From assembly GCF_003287975.1 (NCBI RefSeq), contig NZ_QMKQ01000001.1, positions 186,001 to 250,000 on the forward strand: 64,000 bases of DNA, in the 5' to 3' direction. Source of the DNA: Arthrobacter sp. AQ5-05. GTDB lineage: Bacteria; Actinomycetota; Actinomycetes; Actinomycetales; Micrococcaceae. Below the pieces are notes generated by a model that made no database searches, was not told where the DNA came from, and saw nothing but the letters and a program-made list of their open reading frames with translations. The position numbers were made by a program, and so were the translations under genes. Below, in pieces: positions 17,895 to 27,613 of the stretch; the first letter of the stretch is position 1, and each line of letters starts with the position of its first letter.

Positions 17895-18677
17895 CTAGGA
17901 GAGCGCCGACTGCAGTGCCGCACCGACGATGCCCGCGTTGTTCTTGGACTTCGCCGTGGTGATCGGGGTGGCAATCGAAAGCTGCGGCAGGTAGTCGTCG
18001 GCGCGCTTGGAGATCCCGCCGCCAATGATGAACAGGGTGGGGGAGAAGAGGAACTCCACGTGGGAGAAGAACCGCTGCAGGCGCACCGCATACTCGTCCC
18101 AGGAAAGGCCGTCGCGTTCGCGGGCCGACGCGGAGGCGCGGGCCTCGGCGATGACCGAGTCGATTTCCAGGTGCCCGAGCTCGAGGTTTGGCACCAGCAC
18201 GCCGTTGTGGATCAGGGCCGAGCCGATGCCCGTGCCCAGGGTGATGACCAGAACCGTGCCGTCGACGCCGACGCCCGCACCGAAGTGCACCTCGGCCAGT
18301 CCGGCGGCGTCGGCGTCGTTCATGACATGGACCGGGCGTCCCAGCTGCCCGGTGAACAGCGCATCGACGTCCGTGCCGATCCACGACTTGTCCACGTTGG
18401 CCGCAGAGCGTGCCACGCCGCGGTGGATGATCGCCGGGAAGGTGACACCCACCGGGGTCCCTTCGCCGGGGGCATCCCCGCGGGCATCGAGCTCGGCCAC
18501 GATCTTGGCCACGACCTCGGCCACCGCGGCCGGGGTGGCCGGCTGCGGGGTGTCGATGCGGACGCGTTCGCCGATCAGCTTCCCGATCGAGAGGTCGACG
18601 ATGCCGCCCTTGATGCCGGTGCCGCCGATGTCGATGCCGATGGCCAGGGGAGTCGGGGTGGATGCGCTGTGTGTCAT
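17895..18677 (-). CDS. ppgK: Polyphosphate glucokinase (PPGK)
   Basis: ROK-family sugar kinase that phosphorylates glucose using inorganic polyphosphate (and often ATP), characteristic of Actinobacteria. 260 residues. N-terminal phosphate loop [16 protein letters not shown], catalytic region [27 protein letters not shown], and the ELGHLEI segment. The substrate specificity is from family knowledge. It lies 53 nt downstream of map on the same strand with its own AAGGAAA ribosome-binding site, so the two probably form an operon. Confidence 0.93.
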   Translation of the reverse strand: MTHSASTPTPLAIGIDIGGTGIKGGIVDLSIGKLIGERVRIDTPQPATPAAVAEVVAKIVAELDARGDAPGEGTPVGVTFPAIIHRGVARSAANVDKSWIGTDVDALFTGQLGRPVHVMNDADAAGLAEVHFGAGVGVDGTVLVITLGTGIGSALIHNGVLVPNLELGHLEIDSVIAEARASASARERDGLSWDEYAVRLQRFFSHVEFLFSPTLFIIGGGISKRADDYLPQLSIATPITTAKSKNNAGIVGAALQSALS

Positions 18678-18730
18678 GCGGTTGGGTTTCCTTCTCGAAC
18701 GGGTACTTGACGGGGCGGTGGTGCCCTGCG

Positions 18731-19606
18731 CTAGGGCAGGGTCAGGATTTCGGCGCCGTCCTCGTTGACGAGCAAGGTGTGTTCAAATTGCGCGGTCCGC
18801 TTGCGGTCCTTGGTGGTGGCGGTCCAGCCGTCGTCCCACATGTCCCACTCGATGGTGCCCAGGGTGAGCATGGGTTCGATGGTGAACGTCATGCCCTCTT
18901 CGATGAGCTGGCTGTAGGCCGGTGCGGCATCGTAGTGCGGGATGATCAAGCCGGTATGGAAGGATTCTGCCACGCCGTGCCCGGTGAAGTCCCGCACCAC
19001 GCCATAGCCGAAGCGTTTTGCGTAGGCCGAGATGGTGCGGCCGATGACGTTGATCTCCCGGCCCGGCATGACCGACTTGATCGCCCGGCGCAGGGACTCC
19101 TCGGTCCGCTGGACCAGCAGCCGGGATTCCTCGTCCACGTCCCCGGCCAGGAAGGTGGCGTTGGTGTCGCCGTGGACCCCGCCGATGAACGCGGTGATGT
19201 CGATGTTCACGATGTCCCCGTCCTGCACCACGGTGGTGTCGGGGATGCCGTGGCAGATGACCTCGTTGATCGAGGCGCACAGCGACTTGCTGAAGCCGCG
19301 GTAGCCCAGGGTCGAGGGGTAGGCCTTGTGGTCCAGCAGGAACTCGTGCCCGATCCGGTCAAGCTCGTCGGTGGTGACACCAGGGACGATGGCCCGGCCG
19401 ACCTCGGCCAGTGCCTGGGCCGCGATCCTGGAGGCCACGCGCATCTTCGCGATGATCTCGGGGGAGCGGACCTCCGGGGCATCGGACTTGCGCGGTGCGG
19501 GGCGCCCGACATACTCGGGGCGGGGGATCGAGGCGGGGACGGTTCGTTGCGGAGTGGGGGTCCCTGGAACCAGGGAACCAATGGGCGCGGTTGAAGCTAA
19601 AGGCAT
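18731..19606 (-). CDS. map: Type I methionine aminopeptidase
   Basis: Removes the initiator methionine from nascent proteins; binuclear metal enzyme. 291 residues from the ATG at 19606. An N-terminal extension of about 40 residues with Pro-rich segment precedes the pita-bread fold, as in other actinobacterial MetAPs. Metal ligands are visible in [20 protein letters not shown] (two Asp), [11 protein letters not shown] (His), TIEPM (Glu) and QFEHTLLV (Glu). The start is chosen from a -10 element 7 nt upstream; ATG 19615 is the alternative but would lie inside that element. Confidence 0.95.
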   Translation of the reverse strand: MPLASTAPIGSLVPGTPTPQRTVPASIPRPEYVGRPAPRKSDAPEVRSPEIIAKMRVASRIAAQALAEVGRAIVPGVTTDELDRIGHEFLLDHKAYPSTLGYRGFSKSLCASINEVICHGIPDTTVVQDGDIVNIDITAFIGGVHGDTNATFLAGDVDEESRLLVQRTEESLRRAIKSVMPGREINVIGRTISAYAKRFGYGVVRDFTGHGVAESFHTGLIIPHYDAAPAYSQLIEEGMTFTIEPMLTLGTIEWDMWDDGWTATTKDRKRTAQFEHTLLVNEDGAEILTLP

Positions 19607-19613
19607 GGTTTCC

Positions 19614-19619
19614 ATTCTA
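19614..19619 (-). promoter_or_regulatory. -10 element for leaderless map mRNA
   Basis: On the minus strand TAGAAT is followed by 7 nt and ATG 19606. Confidence 0.45.
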
Positions 19620-19741
19620 GCGGTGTGACGGGGCCCCAAGCCACGGCGCATTCCCGTTTCGCAAGGCATCCCGCGGCCTCCCGGCGGTAGGGTGGGGAGA
19701 TACCGAGTCACGGTGCAGGAACGAAAGGTGGGTCAGTCCCG

Positions 19742-19936
19742 ATGAGTGGAGCATTGCCCGGCGAGGGCGAATTCTGGTTCAACATCACCACCGGCCAGGT
19801 GGAGTCCGGTCCGCAGGCGGATTGGTCAAAGCTCCTGGGCCCCTACAAGTCGCGGGCCGAGGCCGAACTTGCCATGAGCAAGGTGCGCGAGCGCAACGAA
19901 CAGTGGGACGAGGCGGACGAGGAAGACGAAGAGTAG
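19742..19936 (+). CDS. Small SPOR-like acidic protein
   Basis: 64 residues, starting at ATG 19742 after GAAAGGTGGG. The first 45 residues (EFWFNITTGQVESGPQADW ... GPYKSRAEAELAMSKV) resemble the short SPOR-type proteins annotated at this position in Arthrobacter relatives; the last 15 residues are almost entirely Glu and Asp. No signal peptide, so cytoplasmic. Function unknown. It is transcribed away from map and converges with panB (23-nt gap). Confidence 0.75.
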   Translation: MSGALPGEGEFWFNITTGQVESGPQADWSKLLGPYKSRAEAELAMSKVRERNEQWDEADEEDEE

Positions 19937-19959
19937 GAAAGGGAGCGGGCGAGGGCCGG

Positions 19960-20814
19960 CTACTGTCCGAACTCGTGTTCCGGGCCCGGGAAGACGCCGC
20001 CAAGGACCTCGTCGTGGTACGCCGCGGCGGCACCAGCCACCACCGAGCGCAGGTCCGCGTACTTCTTCACGAAGCGGGCGCCCTTGCCCGCGCCGAGACC
20101 GAGCATGTCCTGCCACACCAGCACCTGCCCGGTCGGGGCGCCGCCGGCACCGATTCCCACGGTGGGAACGTGCAGGGACGCATCGACCCGGGCTGCGGTT
20201 TCGGTGGGAACCATTTCCATCAGCACGGCAAACGCACCGGCGGCCTCCAGCGCCTGGGCATCGGCAACCATCGCATCGGCCGCATCGCCGCGGCCCTGCA
20301 CCCGGTAGCCACCCAGGGCATGTTCGGACTGCGGGGTGAAACCGATGTGCGCCATCACCGGCACACCGGCGGCGACCAGCGCCCGCACATGCGGGACAAA
20401 GTACGCCCCGCCCTCGAGCTTGACCGCCTGCACCCCGCCCTCCTTCATCAGCTTCACCGCCGAGGCCACGGCCTGTTCGGGAGACACCTCGTAGGAACCG
20501 AAGGGAAGGTCGCACACCACCAGTGCGCGCTTGGCCCCGGAAACCACCGACTTTGCGAAGACGACCATGTCATCAAGGGTGATCGGCAGCGTGGAGGAGT
20601 ATCCCATCACGGTGTTTGCCGCCGAATCGCCCACCAGCAGCACCTCGATGCCGGCGGAATCGAAGATGGACGCCATCATGGTGTCGTAGGCGGTCAGCAT
20701 CGCGAACTTCGCACCCTGGTCCTTGGCCGATTGCAGGTGGTGCAGCCGGATGCGCGCGGCGGATGCGGTGCCTGGGGAGGCCGGACTTGCTGGTGTGGAA
20801 GGATGAGCACTCAT
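19960..20814 (-). CDS. panB: 3-methyl-2-oxobutanoate hydroxymethyltransferase (pantothenate synthesis)
   Basis: Transfers a hydroxymethyl group to 2-oxoisovalerate to give ketopantoate. 284 residues. Conserved: KFAMLTAYDTMMASIFDSAG, LLVGDSAANTVMGY, VVCDLPFGSY, GGVQAVKLEGG, MAHIGFTPQ, VLMEMVP and GIGAGGAPTGQVLVWQDM. Metal and substrate ligands lie in these blocks. Start ATG 20814 follows a -10-like TAGTCT by 7 nt; the open frame extends further upstream but without homology. It is divergent from glnA2. Confidence 0.96.
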   Translation of the reverse strand: MSAHPSTPASPASPGTASAARIRLHHLQSAKDQGAKFAMLTAYDTMMASIFDSAGIEVLLVGDSAANTVMGYSSTLPITLDDMVVFAKSVVSGAKRALVVCDLPFGSYEVSPEQAVASAVKLMKEGGVQAVKLEGGAYFVPHVRALVAAGVPVMAHIGFTPQSEHALGGYRVQGRGDAADAMVADAQALEAAGAFAVLMEMVPTETAARVDASLHVPTVGIGAGGAPTGQVLVWQDMLGLGAGKGARFVKKYADLRSVVAGAAAAYHDEVLGGVFPGPEHEFGQ

Positions 20815-20821
20815 GGGCAAG

Positions 20822-20827
20822 AGACTA
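20822..20827 (-). promoter_or_regulatory. -10 element for leaderless panB mRNA
   Basis: Minus-strand TAGTCT, 7 nt, then ATG 20814. No ribosome-binding site. Confidence 0.4.
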
Positions 20828-20938
20828 ATGCACATCCAGGTGAAGCGGTCGTTCCGTGTCATGAACCCAAAAACGTATAAAGTGAGTCAGTGGGGGCGGG
20901 AACCGCCGCCAAAGAACCCCTTGTGGAAGGAACCCGCC

Positions 20939-22279
20939 GTGGATCGCCAGCAGGAATTCGTCCTTAGAACCATTGAAGAACGAGACGTGCGTTTTGTGCG
21001 CCTGTGGTTCACGGACGTGGTTGGTTCCATGAAATCCGTGGCACTGGCCCCCGCCGAGGTCGAGGGCGCCTTCGAGGAGGGCCTGGGATTCGACGGCTCC
21101 TCCATCGAGGGATTGTCGCGCATCTACGAATCGGACATGCTGCTGCAGCCGGACCCCTCCACCTTCCAGATCCTGCCGTGGCGCGGCGAGGTCGAACCGA
21201 CCTCACGGATGTTCTGTGACATCCTGACCCCCGACGGGCTGCCGGCCGCCGCCGACCCGCGCCACGTGCTCAAGCGCCAGCTGGCAGTTGCCTCCGAGAT
21301 GGGCTTCACCTGCTACACCCACCCGGAAATCGAATTCTATTTGTTACGCTCCTCCGAGCTGGGCCCCGACGGCTACCCGGTTCCCGTTGACCGCGGCGGA
21401 TACTTCGACCACGTCACCGGAGGCGTGGCCCAGGACTTCCGCCGCACCGCGGTGACGATGCTCGAGGCCGTGGGAATCTCCGTGGAGTTCAGCCACCACG
21501 AGAACGGCCCGGGGCAGAACGAGATCGACCTGCGCTACGCCGATGCGCTGCAAACCGCCGACAACGTGATGACCTTCCGCACAGTGATCAAGGAAGTCGC
21601 GATCCAGCAGGGCATCTACGCCACGTTCATGCCCAAGCCCTTCTCCGACGAGCCGGGGTCGGGCATGCACACCCACTTCTCCCTGTTCGAGGGCGACACC
21701 AATGCGTTCTTCGAGGCCGGGCGCGAGTTCCAACTCTCGGACACGGCACGCCAATTCATTGCCGGGATCCTGCACCACGCCCCTGAATTCACGGCCGTGA
21801 CCAACCAGTTCGTGAACTCCTACAAGCGCCTCTGGGGCGGCGGGGAAGCCCCAAGCCACAGGTCCTGGGGACACAACAACCGCTCGGCCCTGGTCCGCGT
21901 GCCGCTGTACAAGCCCGGCAAAGGCCAGTCCGCGCGCGTGGAGTACCGCGGCATCGACTCGGCCACCAATCCCTACCTGGCCTACGCCTGCCTGCTGGGT
22001 GCCGGGCTGAAGGGCATCCAGGAAGGCTACGAGCTCGAGCCGCAGGCCGAGGAAGACGTCTGGGGCCTGAGCAGCGCCGAACGGCGCGCCTCCGGGCACG
22101 ACCCGCTGCCCGGCTCCCTGCACGACGCAATCCGCGCGATGGAGGAATCCGAGCTGGTCGCCGAGATCCTGGGCGAACAGGTCTTCACCTCGTTCCTGCG
22201 CAACAAGCGCGACGAGTGGGAGGCCTACCGGCAGAACGTCAGCCCGTTCGAGCTGCGCCGCTACCTGGGGATCCTCTAG
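20939..22279 (+). CDS. glnA2: Type I glutamine synthetase GlnA2
   Basis: 446 residues from the GTG at 20939 (MDRQQEFVLRTIEERDVRF), which matches the N-terminus and length of actinobacterial GlnA2; GGAAGGAA is a suitable ribosome-binding site. GS motifs: GLGFDGSSIEG, HPEIEFYLL, MPKPFSDEPGSGMHTHFSLF, NSYKRLWGGGEAP and VEYRGIDSATNPYLAYA. At the position where GlnA1 carries the adenylylated Tyr, this protein has EDVWGLSSAERRA with no Tyr, so it is predicted not to be a GlnE target. It lies immediately upstream of glnE (21-nt gap). A TATAAA at 20876-20881 may be its -10. Confidence 0.94.
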   Translation: MDRQQEFVLRTIEERDVRFVRLWFTDVVGSMKSVALAPAEVEGAFEEGLGFDGSSIEGLSRIYESDMLLQPDPSTFQILPWRGEVEPTSRMFCDILTPDGLPAAADPRHVLKRQLAVASEMGFTCYTHPEIEFYLLRSSELGPDGYPVPVDRGGYFDHVTGGVAQDFRRTAVTMLEAVGISVEFSHHENGPGQNEIDLRYADALQTADNVMTFRTVIKEVAIQQGIYATFMPKPFSDEPGSGMHTHFSLFEGDTNAFFEAGREFQLSDTARQFIAGILHHAPEFTAVTNQFVNSYKRLWGGGEAPSHRSWGHNNRSALVRVPLYKPGKGQSARVEYRGIDSATNPYLAYACLLGAGLKGIQEGYELEPQAEEDVWGLSSAERRASGHDPLPGSLHDAIRAMEESELVAEILGEQVFTSFLRNKRDEWEAYRQNVSPFELRRYLGIL

Positions 22280-22300
22280 GTCGACAGGGGAGCGAATTTC

Positions 22301-25300
22301 TTGCAGATCTCCACACGGCAGTTGATTTCCGCCGGGTTCGACGACCTGGAGCGGGCCAAGCGTTTCCTGGGCGACAAGGAACTGGCGGGCGTCGACCACG
22401 CCCGGCTGGTGCGGCACCTGGCCCACGCCGCCGACCCGGACCAGGCGCTGCTGTCGCTGATCCGTCTGGTTCCGCATGCCCCCGCGGCGCTGGAACTGGT
22501 CGCCGACCCGCGCACCGCCCCGGGGTTCCTGCGCCTGCTGGGCGCCTCCGGGGCGATGGCGAACTTCATGATCCGCGAACCCGGGTGCCTGGAAGTCTTC
22601 CGGGCACCGGCCCCCGAACACATGGCGGGCCGCGACGCGATGGAACTGCGTGCCCAGGTGCTGCGCGCGGTGGGCGCCGATCCGGCATCCGGGATCCCGC
22701 CGGTGGCAGAGGTGTGGGGCGAAGAAGGCTACCGGGTGCTGCGCGTGGCCTACCGCAAGGCGCTGCTGTCCCTGGTCCACCGGGACCTGGGCGCCGCCGA
22801 TGCGCTCGAGGCGATGCCGGAGGTCGGCCGGGAACTGGCCGACCTTGCTGCCGCCGCCCTCGAAGGGGCCCTGGCCATCAGCAGGGCCGAGGCCGCCGCA
22901 CGCTTTTCCGTCGAGGACGTCGCCGACGTGCGCCTGGCGGTGATCGGCATGGGCAAGTGCGGCGCCCACGAACTGAACTACGTCTCGGACGTCGATGTCA
23001 TCTACGTCCACTCGTCCGAACGCCTCGACGAGGACCTGGCCCACACCGTGGCCACGGAACTGGCCTCCGGAATCTCCCGGGCCATTGACGCCTCCGGAAC
23101 CGAACCGGGACTCTGGGAAGTCGATGCCAACCTGCGCCCGGAGGGCAAGGACGGCGCCCTGAGCCGGACCCTGGAATCCCATGCCGCCTACTACGGGCGC
23201 TGGGCAGCATCCTGGGAGTTCCAGGCGCTGCTCAAGGCCCGGGCGATCGCCGGGGACGCCGAGCTGGGTGCGGCCTACGAGGCCATGGTCGCACCGCTGG
23301 TGTGGGGTGCCTCGGAACGCGACGGATTCGTCGAGTCCGTGCAGCGGATGCGCCGGAGGGTCACCGCAAACATCAAGCCGGCCGAGCTGGCGCACCAGAT
23401 CAAGCTGGGCCCCGGCGGGCTGCGCGATGTCGAATTCACCGTCCAGCTGCTCCAACTGGTCCATGGCAGGGTCGACGAGACGTTGCGCGTGCGCTCCACC
23501 ACCGGGGCCATCGCCGCGCTTTCCCTGGCCGGGTACATCGGCCGCGACGACGCCAAGAAATTCGACAGCTCCTACCGCTTCCTGCGCGTGCTCGAGCACC
23601 GCATCCAGCTGGTGAACCTGCGCCGGACCCACCTGATGCCACACAAGGAGTCGGGCCAGCGCGTGCTGGCCCGGGCGCTGCGCTCCACCCTGGGCGTCGA
23701 GCTGTCCACCGCCGCGGCGCTGCTGGAGCGCTGGGGCGAGACCAAGAAGCTGGTGCGGCTTCTGCACGAGCGGATCTTCTACCGCCCGCTGCTGTCCAAC
23801 GCCGCCAACCTCTCCGCGGACGAGGTTCGGCTCTCGCCGGAGGCCGCGCAATCGCGCCTACGGGCCCTGGGCTACGTGGACCCGAAGGCCGCCATGCGCC
23901 ACATCGAGGCGCTCACCGGGGGAGTGCGGCGCCGCGCCGCGCTGCAACGGCAGCTGCTGCCGGTGCTGCTTGGATGGATCGCCGAGGGCGTTGACCCGGA
24001 TGCCGGGCTGCTGGGGTTCCGGCGGCTGAGCGAATCCCTGGGCGAATCGCACTGGTACCTGGGCATGCTGCGGGACTCCAACGCGGCGGCCGAGCGGTTG
24101 TGCAAGATGCTGTCGAACTCCCGCTTCATCACCGACCTGCTGGAGGTTTCCCCGGAATCGGCGGCGTGGCTGGGGTCCAGCAAGTCGCTGCAGCCCCTGG
24201 GGTACGAGGCGCTATGGGGCGAGATCTCCTCGAAGCTCAAGCGGAACCTCGGCCCCGACCAGGCGATCCGGCTGATCCGGGTCATCAGGCGCCGGGAGAT
24301 CCTGCGCATCGCCCTGGCGGACGGCGCCGCGGTCATCGACCAGGACACCGTGGGACGGGCCCTGGCGGACAACGACAGGGCCGCCGTGCGCGGGGCTCTG
24401 GAGGTGGCCCAGCGCACCGAATATTCCGCCACCCCGCAGCTGGGCGAGTTCCTGGTGGTCGCCATGGGCCGGCAAGGCGGGCACGAGATCGGCTACTGCT
24501 CTGACGCCGATGTGATGTTTGTGCAGCGCGCCTTCGACGATGCCGACCAGCAGGGCGCCCAGGAACAGGCGATGCGCATCGCCACGGCCCTCGGCTCGTT
24601 GCTGGGCAGGCCCATGGTGCCGGCCATCCAAGCCGAACCCCGGCTGGAAATCGATGCGGCGCTGCGCCCGGAGGGCAAGAGCGGCCCGCTGGTGCGCTCC
24701 CTGGCCTCTTATGAGGAGTACTACCGGCGCTGGTCCCAGATCTGGGAACAGCAGGCGCTGCTGCGGGCCACACCCATGGCGGGGTCCGAGGAATTGGCCG
24801 CCGACTTCATGGCCATGATCGATCCGCTGCGCTACGAACAGGTCATGGGCGAGGAACAAATCCGCGAGATCCGCCGGATCAAGGCGCGCGTTGAGGCCGA
24901 ACGCCTGCCCCGCGGCGCGGAGCCCGAGCGGCACCTGAAGCTGGGCCGCGGCTCCCTCAGCGACGTCGAATGGCTGGTGCAGCTGATGCAGCTGAGCCAC
25001 GCCAAGGACCATCCGGCACTGCGCACCACCTCCACACGCCCTGCACTGGCGGCCATCGCCGAGGCGGGGATCATCCCGGCCGAGGACGTGGCGCTGCTGG
25101 ACCATGCATGGTCCCTGGCGACCAGGATCAGGAGCGCCGGGTTGATTTGCACCGGGCGGGTCAGCGATGTCCTGCCCAATTCCTGGCGTGACATGGAAGC
25201 GGTGGCCCGCTGGTGCGGCTACGCACCGGGGGAGGCCTCGGTGATGGAGGATGATTACCTCAAGGCCACCCGGCGGGCTCGGCAGGTCTTCGAGCGCTAC

Positions 25301-25321
25301 TTCTATGGCTTCGAGGACTGA
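22301..25321 (+). CDS. glnE: Bifunctional glutamine synthetase adenylyltransferase / deadenylase GlnE
   Basis: 1006 residues, TTG start. Two nucleotidyltransferase domains: the N-terminal one (GMGKCGAHELNYVSDVDVIY, about residues 216-236) is normally the deadenylase half, the C-terminal one (AMGRQGGHEIGYCSDADVMF, about 720-740) the adenylylase half. Both keep the metal-binding D-x-D, so both activities are probably intact. Each is followed by a GlnE helical domain (KLGPGGLRDVEFTVQLLQL and KLGRGSLSDVEWLVQLMQL). The likely substrate is GlnA1, encoded about 4.8 kb away. Confidence 0.96.
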   Translation: MQISTRQLISAGFDDLERAKRFLGDKELAGVDHARLVRHLAHAADPDQALLSLIRLVPHAPAALELVADPRTAPGFLRLLGASGAMANFMIREPGCLEVFRAPAPEHMAGRDAMELRAQVLRAVGADPASGIPPVAEVWGEEGYRVLRVAYRKALLSLVHRDLGAADALEAMPEVGRELADLAAAALEGALAISRAEAAARFSVEDVADVRLAVIGMGKCGAHELNYVSDVDVIYVHSSERLDEDLAHTVATELASGISRAIDASGTEPGLWEVDANLRPEGKDGALSRTLESHAAYYGRWAASWEFQALLKARAIAGDAELGAAYEAMVAPLVWGASERDGFVESVQRMRRRVTANIKPAELAHQIKLGPGGLRDVEFTVQLLQLVHGRVDETLRVRSTTGAIAALSLAGYIGRDDAKKFDSSYRFLRVLEHRIQLVNLRRTHLMPHKESGQRVLARALRSTLGVELSTAAALLERWGETKKLVRLLHERIFYRPLLSNAANLSADEVRLSPEAAQSRLRALGYVDPKAAMRHIEALTGGVRRRAALQRQLLPVLLGWIAEGVDPDAGLLGFRRLSESLGESHWYLGMLRDSNAAAERLCKMLSNSRFITDLLEVSPESAAWLGSSKSLQPLGYEALWGEISSKLKRNLGPDQAIRLIRVIRRREILRIALADGAAVIDQDTVGRALADNDRAAVRGALEVAQRTEYSATPQLGEFLVVAMGRQGGHEIGYCSDADVMFVQRAFDDADQQGAQEQAMRIATALGSLLGRPMVPAIQAEPRLEIDAALRPEGKSGPLVRSLASYEEYYRRWSQIWEQQALLRATPMAGSEELAADFMAMIDPLRYEQVMGEEQIREIRRIKARVEAERLPRGAEPERHLKLGRGSLSDVEWLVQLMQLSHAKDHPALRTTSTRPALAAIAEAGIIPAEDVALLDHAWSLATRIRSAGLICTGRVSDVLPNSWRDMEAVARWCGYAPGEASVMEDDYLKATRRARQVFERYFYGFED

Positions 25322-25391
25322 AACGCCTGATGCGAAAGTAAGGTGGGTCGGGCCAGTTTGTTGTTGTCTTTGAAAGGGCAGGGAAAGAACC

Positions 25392-25721
25392 ATGCACGTC
25401 ACCAGCGCTGAACTTGATCAAATTGTCACGAAGGAATGGGAGAAGGCCGCGGCTTCGAACAATGGCCGCAGCGCCATCGCGGTGCTCAAGGACGGGCGCC
25501 TGCGCCACACCCTGGTCACGCTGCTGGCCGGGTCCACGTTGAACGACCATGAAAAGCCCGAGTCCGCGACCCTGCAGGTGTTGCGCGGGTCCATCGTGGT
25601 CAACTGGGAAGGCGAGTCCAAGACGATCGAGCACGGGGGCCTGTTCGTGCTGCCCGATGCCGTGCACAACGTCGTGGCCAACGAGGACTGTGCCTTCCTG
25701 CTCACCTCGTTGGCGGGCTGA
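25392..25721 (+). CDS. Small cupin-fold protein
   Basis: 109 residues. A single cupin barrel: HTLVTLLAGSTLNDHEKPESATLQVLRGSIVVNW forms motif 1, with a His and Glu in ligand-like positions, and GGLFVLPDAVHNVVA forms motif 2 with a His. Soluble and cytoplasmic. AGGGAAAGAACC ribosome-binding site. The substrate is unknown. It lies between glnE and a tiny HTH gene on the same strand; the link to nitrogen metabolism is positional only. Confidence 0.8.
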   Translation: MHVTSAELDQIVTKEWEKAAASNNGRSAIAVLKDGRLRHTLVTLLAGSTLNDHEKPESATLQVLRGSIVVNWEGESKTIEHGGLFVLPDAVHNVVANEDCAFLLTSLAG

Positions 25722-25760
25722 CCTCGGACCGTCGCTTGCCCAAGTCCTGTATCAATAAAC

Positions 25761-25790
25761 CTTGACGAGCCGAAAGTGTCAAGATAGGTT
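25761..25790 (+). promoter_or_regulatory. Promoter with internal inverted repeat before the 67-aa HTH gene
   Basis: TTGACG (25762-25767), 17-nt spacer, TAGGTT (25785-25790) is a good sigma-70-type promoter. Its -35 and spacer are spanned by CTTGAC-N11-GTCAAG (25761-25783), and a further TTGACG follows at 25789-25794. The arrangement suggests an operator, possibly for the HTH protein itself. Confidence 0.5.
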
Positions 25791-25812
25791 GACGTTGGAA
25801 GGCAGGTGTTCG

Positions 25813-26016
25813 ATGACCAAGACAAGGCTTGAGCAGGGCGAGGACGGAACGATTGACGCCTTGCGCGCGGTGGCCGACCTTCAACGGGACGCCAGGCGCC
25901 AGGAATCCGTGCTGGTGCGCCGCGCGCGTGCCGAGGGCTTCTCCTGGGAGGCCATCGCGCTTGTATTGGGCGTGAGCCGCCAGGCCGTGCACCAGCGTTA
26001 CGGGAAGAAGTCCTAG
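25813..26016 (+). CDS. 67-residue helix-turn-helix protein
   Basis: ATG 25813, preceded by GGAAGGCAGG. The first 35 residues form a charged helix (TIDALRAVADLQRDARRQESVLVRRARAEG). They are followed by a compact HTH: FSWEAIALVLGVSRQAVHQRYGKK, in which SWEAIALVLGVSRQAV resembles a recognition-helix motif of AsnC/sigma region 4 style proteins. No effector domain. A well-formed promoter with an inverted repeat sits upstream, so autoregulation is plausible. The frame extends upstream to 25762, but that would run through the promoter. Confidence 0.75.
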   Translation: MTKTRLEQGEDGTIDALRAVADLQRDARRQESVLVRRARAEGFSWEAIALVLGVSRQAVHQRYGKKS

Positions 26017-26044
26017 CCGATTCCTTACCCATCGCAGAAAGCAG

Positions 26045-26102
26045 AAAAGTCCGCGCGGGGCCGGAGCTTCACTCTGAAGCAACGGCGTCCACGCGGACTT
26101 TT
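26045..26102. terminator. Bidirectional terminator between the HTH gene and glnA
   Basis: 11-bp arms AAAAGTCCGCG (26045-26055) and CGCGGACTTTT (26092-26102) with T-runs on both strands. A second hairpin GCTTC-N5-GAAGC (26066-26080) lies inside. A classic Rho-independent terminator serving two convergent genes. Confidence 0.88.
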
Positions 26103-26133
26103 TAGTCGGTGCCGAGGAGTCCCGGCACCCTAC

Positions 26134-27558
26134 CTAGCAGCCGTAGTACAGCTCGAACTCGTAAGGGTTCGGGCGCAGGGCCAGCGGCTTGATTTCGTAT
26201 TCGCGCTTGTAATCGATCCAGGTGCGGATCAGGTCCTCGGTGAACACGTCACCCTCGAGCAGGAAGTCGAAGTCGTTCTCCAGGGCCTCGAGTGCCTCGT
26301 CCAGCGAAGCCGGGGCCTTCTGGATGTCCTTGGCTTCCTCGGCGGGCAGCTCGTAGAGGTCCTTGTCGATCGGGTCCGCGGGCTCGATGCGGTTCTTGAT
26401 GCCGTCAAGGCCGGCCATCAGCTGTGCGGCGAAGGCCAGGTACGGGTTGCACGCAGCATCCGGTGCGCGGAACTCGATGCGCTTGGCCTTCGGGTTCGAG
26501 CCGGTAACCGGGATGCGGATGCCTGCGGAGCGGTTGCCCTGCGAGTAGACCATGTTGACCGGGGCCTCGTAGCCCTTGACCAGGCGGCGGTAGGAGTTCA
26601 CGGTCGGGTTGGTGAAGGCGAGTACGGCGGAGGCGTGCTTCAGCAGGCCGCCGATGTACCAGCGGGCGGTGTCGGACAGGCCGGCGTAGCCCTTCTCGTC
26701 GTAGAACAGCGGGATGCCGTTGGCCCACAGCGACTGGTGGCAGTGCATGCCCGAGCCGTTGTCACCGAAGATCGGCTTGGGCATGAAGGTTGCGGACTTG
26801 CCCCAGGCATCGGCAACGTTCTTGACGATGTACTTGAACTTCAGGATGTCATCGGCCGAGTGGGTCAGCGTGTTGAACTTGTAGTTGATCTCCGCCTGGC
26901 CGGCTGCGCCGACCTCGTGGTGGGAGCGCTCGACCTCAAGGCCGGCAGCTTCGAGTTCCAGGCAGATGGCGTCGCGCAGGTCGGCCTGCTTGTCGGTCGG
27001 GGAAACCGGGAAGTAACCGCCCTTGAAGGGGGTCTTGTAACCCTGGTTGCCGCCCTCTTCCTTCTTGCCGGTGTTCCACGGGGCCTCGATCGAGTCGACC
27101 TTGTAGAAGGAGCCCTGCGGCTTGGACTCGTACTGCACGTTGTCGAAGATGAAGAACTCTGCCTCGGGGGCAAAGAAAGCGGTGTCGGCGATGCCGGTCG
27201 AGGAGAGGTAGGACTCGGCGCGCTCGGCCACGCCGCGCGGATCGCGGTGGTACGGCTCTCCGGTGCGCGGGTTCACGATGGAGAAGTTGAACGCGAGAGT
27301 CTTCTCGAGGCGGAACGGATCGATGTAGCCGGACGTGACATCGGGGATCAGCTGCATGTCGGAGTCGGAGATACCGGCGAAACCGCGGATCGAGGACGCA
27401 TCGAACAGCTGTCCGTTGATGAAGAAATCCGCGTCGACGGTGCGTGCCGGAACGTTGAAGTGCTGCTGGATGCCGGGAAGGTCGGTGAAGCGGATGTCAA
27501 CGAATTTGACGTCTTCTTCGGCAATGTATGCGATGACTTCTTCGGGACTCTTGAACAT
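26134..27558 (-). CDS. glnA: Type I glutamine synthetase GlnA1
   Basis: Principal ammonium-assimilating GS, 474 residues from ATG 27558 ([21 protein letters not shown]). Motifs: [53 protein letters not shown] and [17 protein letters not shown]. Tyr402, in the segment [13 protein letters not shown], corresponds to the Tyr adenylylated by GlnE in enteric GS, so this is the regulated enzyme. Ribosome-binding site CAGGAGTCC. The upstream gap carries a GlnR-like box and a palindrome in the leader. Confidence 0.97.
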   Translation of the reverse strand: MFKSPEEVIAYIAEEDVKFVDIRFTDLPGIQQHFNVPARTVDADFFINGQLFDASSIRGFAGISDSDMQLIPDVTSGYIDPFRLEKTLAFNFSIVNPRTGEPYHRDPRGVAERAESYLSSTGIADTAFFAPEAEFFIFDNVQYESKPQGSFYKVDSIEAPWNTGKKEEGGNQGYKTPFKGGYFPVSPTDKQADLRDAICLELEAAGLEVERSHHEVGAAGQAEINYKFNTLTHSADDILKFKYIVKNVADAWGKSATFMPKPIFGDNGSGMHCHQSLWANGIPLFYDEKGYAGLSDTARWYIGGLLKHASAVLAFTNPTVNSYRRLVKGYEAPVNMVYSQGNRSAGIRIPVTGSNPKAKRIEFRAPDAACNPYLAFAAQLMAGLDGIKNRIEPADPIDKDLYELPAEEAKDIQKAPASLDEALEALENDFDFLLEGDVFTEDLIRTWIDYKREYEIKPLALRPNPYEFELYYGC

Positions 27559-27613
27559 GGTCAGGGACTCCTGTGTGGGGTTTCTGCTGTGACGACTAGC
27601 GTGCCGTGCCGTG

